Shown here: one piece after another, positions 58,801 through 64,000 of the stretch
How positions within the stretch are numbered: position 1 is the first letter of the stretch
How the letters are laid out: each line of letters opens with the position of its first letter
The notes under the pieces: model-generated
Databases searched by the model: none
Seen by the model: the letters and a program-made list of their open reading frames with translations, nothing else
Told to the model about the DNA's origin: nothing
Assembly (NCBI RefSeq): GCF_018691265.1
Contig: NW_024881328.1
Coordinates: 43,689,515 to 43,753,514, forward strand
From: Tyto alba
Taxonomy: Eukaryota > Chordata > Aves > Strigiformes > Tytonidae
Direction of reading: 5' to 3'
Length of the DNA stretch: 64,000 bases
Made by a program: the position numbers and the translations under genes

Positions 58801-61800
58801 CAGCTGCAGGAAAAAGCAGCAATAATTATCCAGGTGCGTGGAAAATACTTTAAATCTAGATTTTTAATGCATTCATGTGGTTGTATTTTAGCACAATGCT
58901 CTCGCCTTTCTCATGATGTATATAGGAGGAACTAAATGTATAATTCTTGTGATTGCTAGTTTTCAAGCTGTAATGTGTGGTGGGCTTTGTCTTAGTTGGA
59001 GTGCGACAGCAGTAACATCGAAATTGAAATTGGGTATCAGCTTGAAAACTGGCCTTCAGCCATTTCTCAGAGAGGTCAACACTGCTTTATAAGATAAGGT
59101 TGGATGTTTGCCTTTTTGTTACCTGTGTATTGATGCTATCTGCGTTTATCACTCTTTTTTTTGTCAAAAATAATAGTGCTCTAATAGCTTTTGCTGGACC
59201 AGCTGACCTATAGCTCAGAGGAAGTAAGACAGGCAAACTGGTAGTTTGGATCTGGAAGTGGCAAAGATAATACTCGTTTGCCAAAGAAAACAAAATTTTA
59301 TGCCTCTTATAAAGGAAATATCTAAGTTGAATCTAGGTTCCCAAGAAAGCTCTAGGGAGAGAGGAACAGCTTGGAAAAGGTATCTCTTTTAATTAGGAAG
59401 TTTAGAAATGTCAAATTCTTTTTCAGTGATTAAAATAATAGCTTTGAGTTTTCAGAATATAAGATTAAATGAAATAAAACATTCACGTCTTCTCTCACAA
59501 TTCAGGAAGCTCTGACCAAAATGTAAATTTGGTATATTGGGTTGTTTTGTATGGCCTTTATGTTTAGTGGGAAAACTGGGAGTAACACTAAGAGTTTCCC
59601 ATACTGGAAGAAATGCATTATTGTTTCCTGCTCTTCATGCAGGATTTCATGAGGGGTGAGAAAGTTGTCAGGGGAGTAGAATGCTTTTCTTTCCTTGCGG
59701 TTTCCTCCCAAATAGCTATTTTAACTAATTTGTTGTCTTACTTTTGAGACAAAGTTTCTAACAAAATGGTACTGATTTGTTTGGCAGCAAAATCCAGGTG
59801 TCAGGGGTGGTTATGTACATACATATATGCATTTATACATACGTATGTTTTTTCGTGGGATAGAGGTGTCATGAACATAGGAATAGGAGTAGAGAAGACA
59901 TTTTTCTAGAAACTTGTTTTCAGGCAGAGCTTATAAAGCAAAGAAGAAAGTTGGCACTGATGATACTGGATCAGGTTGCTGTTCAGGTTTGTGTGCTACA
60001 GTGTCAACTTTTTCAGGCACATTGCTTTGTGTCTCTGAGGTGTAACAATGAAAGCAAACTAAAGTATGATGCAAAGTTTTTACAAGCTTTTTGCATGGCT
60101 TGCATGCACTTAATCTGAGTGCAGGTGAGGCAGCTCCCTGAAGCAAAATCAGCATCAGAACAGAAGAACTAGAAAAATACTAACTAATTTTCAGTCTTTC
60201 TGCTGTCCTTCATTTCTAGTATTTGTAGAAGAAAATGTGGGTAACAGCAGATGATGATTGTGTGAGCATATATCAAGTGATGAAGGGTAAGATTATTGAG
60301 TGAAGTTCGTAGTTTAGGCAAAATGACTTTCTTACATTGCTTCTGTATTTTCCACAGCTGGAAAAGAAAGTGGAGTCCTTAAACCATGAAATAGAGGTGA
60401 CCAACTCTGAACTGGAGACACTTCTTCAGCGGCGGGACAGAGAAAACCAAGAGGGAGGAAATTTGGTAGCCATGTTGAGATCTGATATTGAGGAGTCCAA
60501 GGATGAAAAGTTTGTACATTGGGTTATATAATATTTAGTGGTTGGATTTTTGTTTCCTTGTTTTCTCACTTTTCATAAAGAAATCAATAAGTAGGCAAAA
60601 TTAAGCCAGCTCAAATTAATAGTGTAGGATGAGGATATGAAGAATTCCTTCTCTTGCCATTAAGAAACTGAATCATTTTCACTGATAACTGCCAAACTAT
60701 GGCAAGATATCCATTTTAGACTATCAGTTTTCCGGTTTGTTCCAAGTGTCCTTTAAATCAAGTGCATTCAAGTTTTGTAGTGTTCTATATGCTTTTGTTC
60801 TAGGAAAAAACTGCAGGAATCTTATCAGCACATTTTGAAATTGCTTATGGAGTTGGTGAAGGCCACAATAGCTATTGAGGACCTTATCTGTAGCAAGATT
60901 GGCCTTTGCCTTGATGACAGTCTGGCTTCTGGAGATTCTAGAGAAAGTCAGAGTATTATGGAAGAAATAGGATTCACGCAGTGCTTCAAAGCCAAAGAAA
61001 AGCATCACCTAGAAAAAGGTGAGTACAAATCTGCATAACTGGATGTAGTCAATTCATGTTCTTGAGAAACACTTTTCATTTCCTTTTGTAGGGATGAGGT
61101 TCAGAAAGGGGATATCTTGTTGCAGTGTTTTCTGTGTTTCTTTCAAAGTTGCTCCTCACATAAGATGTGTCTATCAGTGTTGTTTCATTTTAACTCTTTT
61201 AATGGTGCAGCTACTAAAATGTTGCTGGAAAAGGCTGAATGTATTATAGGACAGGAAAGGTGAACTTGGTGAATGCAGTTTCAGGCCCTGATACAATATT
61301 TCCCAATGGTGTGAAAGACTGTCTTGATTTTTCAGCGTTGAGTTATTGAGTTATTACAAGTTTTCACCTTGTAATACATTTTCACGACCAACCGATGTCA
61401 CTGTCTGATATCAGCTGTTATACAAGTGGACAGTTCTGTATCATTTTTCCGTGTTCTGAAATAGCTTGCTTGTTTTCAGTAGATGAGCTGCTTGATGAAA
61501 CTCTCACAGAACACACCCAGGTGTCTCCAGTGACTGACGAGGGGTCTGAGTTGAGCCAATACTTATGTGACAGTATTTTTGCAAAGCCAGAATTGGCATA
61601 TGAAAATGAAGAAATGATATTGAAAATTTGTCATCGTTTGCGCATTGCAGTGGAGAGACTTCTGGAACTGGTTACAGAATCAACTAAACAAGTAAAACTT
61701 TTTAATCCATATAGTTCTGTAATTATACTGAAAATGTAAGATCTGTTTTAAGGCTTGTGTATTTAGCACCCTGTAGGATTGGCTACTAAAAAGAAACCAA

Positions 61801-63285
61801 TTTTGTCTGAATACATGACAAGTTATCAGTATCAGGAGGCATGTGCATCCCCTGCTTCTTACAATGAAGGTTTTACCCTTATTTGATTATTTCTTCTTCT
61901 AGCAGATCCAAGCTATAAGTTGTTTACTTTAAGGAGATTTAAACTAGGATTTAGTCACTGTGCATTTGGTAACTTGAGGAGACCAAGATTTAAGTGGTTT
62001 TGAGGGGTTTTTATCGCACTTCACATCAATACTTCAACATGGATAAACAGGTTCAGGAAAACTCAGTCCTATGTTAAAATGTTTTGGAAATATGTAGATA
62101 GCAGCAAGCAAACATCCTTGTAATTACATACTGTTTAATTGTGATTAAAAAGAGCTGGACTCAATATCCTAAAAAAATTTGAGTATTTCCATCCTAAGTA
62201 TTTGCAGTGTTTAGACATTCAGCTTTGGGAAGATAAGCTGTAAATCTCAGATGAATACTTGAGCACTGTATACACTGAGGATTGAATTTAGTGCTATAGT
62301 AATTGGTTTGTGTAAGGAAGCCCCTAGTTTAAGAGAAAATGTGAAGGGAAGAAATATATCTGAAATTCATCTTCTCATTAGATATTCTGTACCAGCCAGA
62401 GATAAGCATCTGTGTGAAATGTATACTTGCTATCTTAAAAAACTCCTCCTAAAACAAAGTGCTTAAATTTGTACTTTTGGGTACTGATGCTAGTTCCACT
62501 AGCATTTAGCTAACTTGTGGTTAAAGCACTTGCCCAAGCCATGGCAGATCTAGATTCTAGGTAACCTTCATCAGCTGCATTCAAGCATACTTTGCTTACA
62601 TCTGCAAAATGCTCTATCCACCAGGATAAGCTGAATATAAACTAAATGAGAATGGGTCTGCTCTATTCCTTTCCTTTGAACTTGAGATGCTGCACATAGG
62701 AATGCAAGATACATAGTCTCGGAGAACTGGTGCTGTACCTTGGAAACCTGATGATGTATTGACTTCACTATTAGACATGCCTGAACCTCTTGAAGAATTT
62801 AAGTGTCAGGATGTTTTGAATTTCGAGTGGCTCAGGGAGTGTCAAGCTAAGCAGTTTAGCCAACAGGATATCTTTTTATGCAGTAAAGAAACTTACGTGC
62901 CTGGGGAAGATTTGTGGCAAAAATACAGGTGAGTACAGGGAGTCACTAAAGTATCCAGGGATTTTGAGCAAAGTCAACCTAGTACTAAAATGAAACTTCA
63001 AAACCTGAACCTTAATGTATAAATGTAAAAAAATCAGGATGTTGTTTGTTTAAGTATCTGTGGTAGTATTACACTGCACGTGCATCCCAGATCTGTTGCT
63101 AGAGGAAATCGTTTACTTTTAGCTGGAGAAAATGCATGAAAACCATGCACAGTTTGAAGAAGAATTCAGCCGCCGAAATCAGGAAACTGCCCAAGTGGTT
63201 AGTCAGCACCAGGAATTAATGGAGTGCCTCAGCGAGGAAAGTGAGGCCAAGAATCAGCTGGCACTAGAGCTTCATAAAGCAGAGG
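19333..63285 (+). CDS. PCNT: Pericentrin (PCNT), 5' part, 27 coding exons (gene-level entry)
   Basis: Pericentrin is a giant coiled-coil scaffold of the pericentriolar material. It anchors gamma-tubulin complexes and other centrosome proteins for microtubule nucleation. I joined 27 exons with GT-AG boundaries and consistent phases, giving 7450 nt, or 2483 codons plus 1 nt. Residues 1-84 match the shared PCNT/AKAP9 N-terminus (KLEAGRAK, FRQRK, then a basic KKTAKRKG stretch). From residue 1188 it follows human PCNT closely (LEALRLSLNNMHT, IRQLWSQLD, LSNLDSLESSYLSE, LLQRRDRENQEG, IGLCLDD). Those blocks separate it from AKAP9. Almost all of the protein is heptad-rich, Glu/Lys/Gln/Leu-rich coiled coil with no membrane segment. 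The PACT centrosome-targeting domain lies beyond the right edge. Exons 3-9 encode a segment that I believe mammalian PCNT lacks. Head-to-head placement with C21orf58 supports the identity. Boundaries come from reading splice sites, not from transcripts. Confidence 0.95.
19688..19710. repeat. Poly(T) tract
   Basis: A run of 23 T starts about 300 bp inside PCNT intron 1. It is low complexity. Confidence 0.9.
22131..22206. repeat. T-rich simple repeat (T, TTTG units)
   Basis: Long T runs are broken by single G or GTTT units, ending in tgttttgttttgttttttcc. It is low-complexity sequence in PCNT intron 1. Confidence 0.85.
22241..22286. repeat. Perfect 23-bp tandem duplication
   Basis: The unit acagtgcctctagttacagacat (23 bp) occupies 22241-22263 and again 22264-22286 with no difference. 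It lies in PCNT intron 1. Confidence 0.95.
24859..25056 (+). CDS. PCNT: PCNT exon 2, residues 19-84
   Basis: The acceptor is ttctgcacag|TTT and the donor is ACAGAG|gtaaat; phase 0 to 0, 66 codons. It encodes FAYFRQRKSKSD followed by a basic QKKTAKRKG stretch, matching human PCNT (LAHFRQRKTKGD...KKTAKRKG). The rest is hydrophilic and probably disordered. Confidence 0.95.
26961..27011 (+). CDS. PCNT: PCNT exon 3, residues 85-101
   Basis: This is a 51-nt exon with acceptor ttaccag|GGG and donor GTTGAA|gtaagc, phase 0 to 0. It encodes GSADLPNWDVLNDHAVE, a short acidic linker. It was recognised from splice sites and phase between exons 2 and 4. It is too short to be certain without a transcript. 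Confidence 0.75.
27956..28135 (+). CDS. PCNT: PCNT exon 4, residues 102-161
   Basis: The acceptor is tttttttgaag|AAA and the donor is CTTCAG|gtatgt; 60 codons, phase 0 to 0. A clear coiled coil begins here (ARIAELENRLLEKQEAVERL). It resembles the first coiled coil of AKAP9, where the protein reads ESELAGKQHEIEELNREL. Confidence 0.9.
28815..28859. repeat. Poly(T) tract of 45 bases
   Basis: There is an uninterrupted T run. Read on the - strand it is a poly(A), preceded by AATAAA at 28893-28888, about 28 nt upstream. That is the layout of a retroposed or polyadenylated - strand transcript end. It lies in PCNT intron 4. Confidence 0.9.
29539..29682 (+). CDS. PCNT: PCNT exon 5, residues 162-209
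   Basis: The acceptor is cccatgtag|GAA and the donor is CATCAG|gtgtgc; 48 codons, phase 0 to 0. It continues the coiled coil (ETTVQEQNEVIRKLTGCLQQ), in the AKAP9-like N-terminal region. Confidence 0.9.
31051..31215 (+). CDS. PCNT: PCNT exon 6, residues 210-264
   Basis: The acceptor is tgtgctcag|GTT and the donor is CAAAAG|gtaaaa; 55 codons, phase 0 to 0. It is coiled coil (VNEMLRSKSHVKNEVLEAQ...). The exon is open only in this frame between its splice sites. Confidence 0.9.
32188..32210. repeat. Poly(T) tract
   Basis: A T run within gattta...attaaaat in PCNT intron 6, about 300 bp before the large exon. Low complexity. Confidence 0.85.
32507..35005 (+). CDS. PCNT: PCNT exon 7, a 2.5-kb exon, residues 265-1097
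   Basis: The acceptor is ttttgaag|AAT and the donor is AAAGAG|gtagga; 833 codons, phase 0 to 0. Residues about 265-510 are coiled coil with an AKAP9-like order of segments (SEITELKNEIAFSKMKEQQR, LENLRAELEK, LKVTIIDLNNSL). Residues about 512-727 form an acidic Ser/Glu/Asp-rich stretch with few heptads, probably a flexible linker. Residues about 728-1097 return to coiled coil. A second donor, AAA|gtgagt with GT at 34982, lies 24 nt upstream in the same phase and would remove VSLTHKKE. I do not know this exon from mammalian PCNT. Confidence 0.95.
35091..35183 (+). CDS. PCNT: PCNT exon 8, residues 1098-1128
   Basis: The acceptor is cctgttttcag|ATA and the donor is AAAAAG|gtaaat; 31 codons, phase 0 to 0. 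It is coiled coil (IEELNAEIKDKVEKQQKLEE). It follows exon 7 after an intron of only 85 nt. Confidence 0.93.
35369..35545 (+). CDS. PCNT: PCNT exon 9, residues 1129-1187
   Basis: The acceptor is tctctgtag|GTA and the donor is TCACAG|gtaaaa; 59 codons, phase 0 to 0. It is coiled coil (VHEREHDREISELITKHEEE; LLDELRQQMAAAHKAEIEQA). It is the last exon of the block that seems absent from mammalian PCNT. Confidence 0.93.
36593..36848 (+). CDS. PCNT: PCNT exon 10, residues 1188-1272 plus 1 nt
   Basis: The acceptor is ctccattacag|ACA and the donor is GAACTAG|gtatta, ending in phase 1. LHSLELEALRLSLNNMHTSQ and KEKETALVELREMLNDKRAQ are nearly identical to human PCNT (LELEALRLSLSNMHTAQ). This is the strongest single proof of gene identity. 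Confidence 0.97.
36849..38767 (+). other. PCNT intron 10
   Basis: 1.9 kb of moderately GC-balanced, unique-looking sequence. Open frames occur on both strands (for example - strand 37620-37366) but none has recognisable homology. It may hold old unidentified repeat DNA. Confidence 0.6.
38768..38826 (+). CDS. PCNT: PCNT exon 11, residues 1273-1292
   Basis: This is a 59-nt exon with acceptor tatttcacag|TTG and donor TTAGAG|gtacaa, phase 1 to 0. It encodes (V)DQRKKIELEMEETHIQALE. It aligns with human PCNT LKEKLQSEMEKNAQIVK, just before TLKEDWE. Confidence 0.92.
38996..39170 (+). CDS. PCNT: PCNT exon 12, residues 1293-1350 plus 1 nt
   Basis: The acceptor is tctcttag|ACT and the donor is CTAAAA|gtaagt, phase 0 to 1. 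TLKRDWELESDVRLKNTYEE matches human TLKEDWESEKDLCLENLRKE. Confidence 0.95.
39171..40699 (+). other. PCNT intron 12
   Basis: 1.5 kb with two long adjacent - strand open frames (39912-39490, 140 aa; 40401-39940, 153 aa). I cannot assign them to a family. They could be chance or the remains of an old element. Confidence 0.6.
40700..40836 (+). CDS. PCNT: PCNT exon 13, residues 1351-1396
   Basis: The acceptor is ttcattttag|TAA and the donor is AAGGAG|gtaaat, phase 1 to 0. It is coiled coil (KCVELEKQHQLAITKLQEQL), matching human LESHHQAAIEKLREDL. Confidence 0.94.
41355..41466 (+). CDS. PCNT: PCNT exon 14, residues 1397-1433 plus 1 nt
   Basis: The acceptor is cttccgtag|CTG and the donor is CTAAGTG|gtatgt, phase 0 to 1. 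It encodes SQEEIRQLWSQLDSTRANRQ, almost identical to human SQEEIRRLWSQLDSARTSRQ. Confidence 0.96.
42719..43246 (-). mobile_element. CR1 LINE, 3' end, 5'-truncated
   Basis: On the + strand it starts atcacagaatggtttgggct, the reverse complement of the CR1 3' terminus (ATTCTGTGAT). It continues with the bird CR1 blocks ggaagggacctta, ccaacctggccttgaaccct and ctaaatctaccctttttcag. It ends near ggggtctcatgagaat. The copy is unusually C-rich, with long C runs at 42987-43036. It sits in PCNT intron 14. Confidence 0.92.
43595..43760. mobile_element. Possible old LINE (CR1/L3-like) remnant
   Basis: The stretch ttcatcttgcttcagatggt followed by gagaccagaatgc and ccaggtgagaatatc resembles diverged CR1/L3 3' regions (pattern: gaccagaactgcacacagta...ccaggtg). 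The similarity is weak and judged by eye. Confidence 0.25.
45088..45352 (+). CDS. PCNT: PCNT exon 15
   Basis: The acceptor is tccattccag|AGC and the donor is GACATCAG|gtgatc, phase 1 to 2. ELKEQLLARASRVEEIERLK and LEQLRLYFEKKLRVAEENYR match human ELHEQLLARTSRVEDLEQLK and LEQLRIYFEKKLRDAEKTYQ. Confidence 0.96.
45637..45724 (+). CDS. PCNT: PCNT exon 16, residues up to 1551
   Basis: This is an 88-nt exon with acceptor ttttctcag|TTC and donor CATCAG|gtagga, phase 2 to 0. It encodes SSVAVFEENAEKERRDTLGQ. It is less conserved, matching a divergent region of human PCNT (EEKPEKGRKDHVDELEPE). Phase agreement on both sides supports it. Confidence 0.9.
46764..46980 (+). CDS. PCNT: PCNT exon 17
   Basis: The acceptor is tcttatgtag|GAA and the donor is CTTAAAG|gtaagg, phase 0 to 1. 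It encodes coiled coil EELACLQAQLKEQQRHELDS...LELEQLHAQLSEEHLK. The position agrees with human PCNT LPRFQAELEESHRHQLEALE. Confidence 0.94.
48411..48649 (+). CDS. PCNT: PCNT exon 18, residues up to 1703
   Basis: The acceptor is tcctttgcag|AAA and the donor is GAAATG|gtaatt, phase 1 to 0. It encodes ITKLRLQSAQDAARQVEMEV and LEEEHKAKLALFHSEKQ, matching human LETEHKVQLSLLQTELKEE. Confidence 0.94.
50564..51039 (+). CDS. PCNT: PCNT exon 19
   Basis: The acceptor is tgttcacag|GTA and the donor is AAAACAA|gtaagt, phase 0 to 2, 476 nt. FELREAEMKQLQDHQAAKIL corresponds to human FELREAEMRQLQDQQAAQIL. The end (LQEECALKLMEAQNK) corresponds to human VKEDCALQLMLARSR. Confidence 0.96.
52312..52888 (+). CDS. 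PCNT: PCNT exon 20, residues up to 2054
   Basis: The acceptor is aaataatatag|GTT and the donor is CATAAG|gtgagt, phase 2 to 0, 577 nt. It encodes KFLEEHKAMTQKFTTEQEIL and HLSNLDSLESSYLSEIQNMR, very close to human RFLEERKEITEKFSAEQDAF and HLSSLDSLESCYLSEFQTIR. It includes internally similar coiled-coil units containing ELQTKHQAQI-like motifs. Confidence 0.97.
53480..54496 (+). mobile_element. Solo LTR of an avian endogenous retrovirus (copy 2), with 5-bp target duplication
   Basis: A 1017-bp LTR runs from TGTCTGTTGTTTGAGCCCAG to ...CAGAAACCCAGCACA, with TG...CA ends. It is flanked by exact ccaag direct repeats (53475-53479 and 54497-54501). It lies in PCNT intron 20 in the same orientation as the gene. 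A 5-bp duplication fits ERVL-like or some ERVK-like elements. There is no internal coding region, so it is a solo LTR left by recombination. The class is inferred. Confidence 0.88.
55000..55233 (+). CDS. PCNT: PCNT exon 21, residues 2055-2132
   Basis: The acceptor is gattacacag|GAT and the donor is CAAGAG|gtcaga; 78 codons, phase 0 to 0. It is coiled coil (DDLNIALQNQKRLLEEEKCL...). Human PCNT looks shorter at this point from memory, so the exon may be reduced in mammals. Confidence 0.92.
55328..55343. repeat. (TA)n microsatellite
   Basis: A short run of TA dinucleotides at the start of PCNT intron 21. Confidence 0.85.
56933..57097 (+). CDS. PCNT: PCNT exon 22, residues 2133-2187
   Basis: The acceptor is ttgcctgcag|ATG and the donor is CTGAGG|gtaagg; 55 codons, phase 0 to 0. 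It encodes MYASASASEVETVRTALLAQ...LEQQIAQLR. It is coiled coil joined in phase to exons 21 and 23. Confidence 0.92.
58687..58833 (+). CDS. PCNT: PCNT exon 23, residues 2188-2236
   Basis: The acceptor is aacttttgcag|GAT and the donor is ATCCAG|gtgcgt; 49 codons, phase 0 to 0. DEFEAEKKASLHDKEQILIQ matches human EFGSEKKTALHEKEETLRLQ. Confidence 0.95.
60358..60509 (+). CDS. PCNT: PCNT exon 24
   Basis: The acceptor is ttttccacag|CTG and the donor is a weak GAAAA|gtttgt, phase 0 to 2. SLNHEIEVTNSELETLLQRR followed by DRENQEGGNLVAMLRSD matches human SLSHEIEECRSELEVLQQRR and ERENREGANLLSMLKAD. Confidence 0.95.
60804..61018 (+). CDS. PCNT: PCNT exon 25
   Basis: The acceptor is tttgttctag|GAA and the donor is GAAAAAG|gtgagt, phase 2 to 1. 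It encodes LLMELVKATIAIEDLICSKI then GLCLDDSL. Human PCNT has GERVGLCLDDAG in the same place. This is a non-heptad, helix-rich conserved module. Confidence 0.95.
61480..61691 (+). CDS. PCNT: PCNT exon 26, residues up to 2429
   Basis: The acceptor is cttgttttcag|TAG and the donor is AAACAA|gtaaaa, phase 1 to 0. It encodes TDEGSELSQYLCDSIF and ENEEMILKICHRLRIAVERL. It resembles both AKAP9 (ENEELMLNISSRLQAAVEKL) and the divergent human PCNT equivalent. Confidence 0.95.
63123..63285 (+). CDS. PCNT: PCNT exon 27 (last in window)
   Basis: The acceptor is gtttacttttag|CTG and the donor is GCAGAGG|gtaaga, phase 0 to 1. HQELMECLSEESEAKNQLAL followed by ELHKAEG matches human HQELLECLKEESAAKAELAL and ELHKTQG. 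The reading frame must continue beyond 64000. Confidence 0.95.
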
Positions 63286-64000
63286 GTAAGAAAATTAAAC
63301 CAATATAAAGACATTTCAGTGTTATTTACTCACAGCTCATTCCTCCAAATATCTGTGATACGCTTTTTGTGTCTTTTGTTATTAATTTGCCTGTCTATAA
63401 TCCATTTTCTGCGTTTAAGGTTGCTAAATTGAAACATGGGTCTGCTCTTGCAAATCTACTATTTAATTCTCTTCATGCATTTCCCTGGGACAAGTGTGAT
63501 ACTGCTTAGTCCTATACTTACACCATTGACTGTGTGTGAAAAATACCATAATTTTTAAAAGAGCAATTTGCATTCCTGCATGTCTGAACATGGGAGCTTG
63601 GATTATTGAAAAGAAGATATACTCCCAGTGTAAATCAGCCCACCTGTCTGACCTCAGAAGGGTTCAGCATGAGCTAGAGCCATATTTGATGGTAGTGCAG
63701 GCATAAAGAGATTCTGGAAGAAGACACAAAAAGGCTGAGGCTGTTGATTTCGATGCTATCACAGACTGCATATCGTCAACCTAATTCTCCCTTGTGCAGA
63801 TTATTATTTGAGGTCTTCACCTTTATGTAGGAGAATCTTTTGAGGGTTTCCATGCCCTTCAAGTTGAGCTTCTTTCCCTAATCACAGCATCTGCTTTCCA
63901 TTCCTCTTCTCAGTCATATTCCTATAGGCTTATTTAGTCTTTCAAAAATCCTTAATTTCCTTCCTTTCTGTGAATCATTCTTGGATTTCTTGGGCCCTGA
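63286..64000 (+). other. Start of PCNT intron 27, runs off the window
   Basis: Sequence after the donor GAGG|gtaaga. No exon with a fitting phase-1 acceptor and PCNT homology is seen before the right edge. Confidence 0.75.

Noticed and set aside
32507..63285. Assignment of the + strand gene to AKAP9
   Set aside because: The N-terminal region is AKAP9-like, but exons 10-27 match PCNT block by block and the neighbour is C21orf58, as at the human PCNT locus.

Overview
The window is vertebrate nuclear DNA, almost certainly avian. The evidence is multi-exon genes with GT-AG introns, CR1 LINE fragments (both the 3' end and an RT piece), two solo LTRs of a type I recognise from bird endogenous retroviruses, and low overall repeat content. 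I cannot name the species.

Two protein genes share the window head to head around a GC-rich, CCAAT-rich promoter (about 18.6-19.33 kb). On the + strand, from 19333 to beyond the right edge, lies the 5' portion of pericentrin (PCNT), the large coiled-coil scaffold of the centrosome. I traced 27 consecutive coding exons (7450 nt, 2483 codons plus 1 nt) whose splice phases all agree. The 3' part, including the C-terminal PACT domain, is outside the window. On the - strand, from 12471 down to 3906, is the homologue of human C21orf58, an uncharacterised protein with the DUF4587 NAQMHQ motif. I rebuilt it from seven coding exons (about 253 aa), including a 58-nt exon (10785-10842) too short for an ORF scan. 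C21orf58 and PCNT are also adjacent and divergent on human chromosome 21, so this is conserved synteny.

Region by region: 1-3905 has no recognised gene (possible 3'-UTR or intergenic DNA); 3906-12483 holds the C21orf58 coding exons with a CR1 fragment in one intron; 12.5-18.6 kb is probably the first intron of C21orf58 and carries a - strand solo LTR; 18.6-19.33 kb is the shared promoter; 19.33-64 kb is PCNT. PCNT introns hold a 3'-end CR1 (42.7-43.2 kb), a solo LTR with an exact 5-bp target duplication (53480-54496), poly(T) tracts, and otherwise AT-rich sequence in which I see nothing coding.

The most notable biology is the bird PCNT N-terminus. Between the conserved first two exons and the block that human PCNT reaches at about residue 240, this gene has about 1100 residues of AKAP9-like coiled coil, 833 of them in one 2.5-kb exon. 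That region appears to be missing from mammalian PCNT. I found no sign of an unknown defence, mobile or RNA system in this window.
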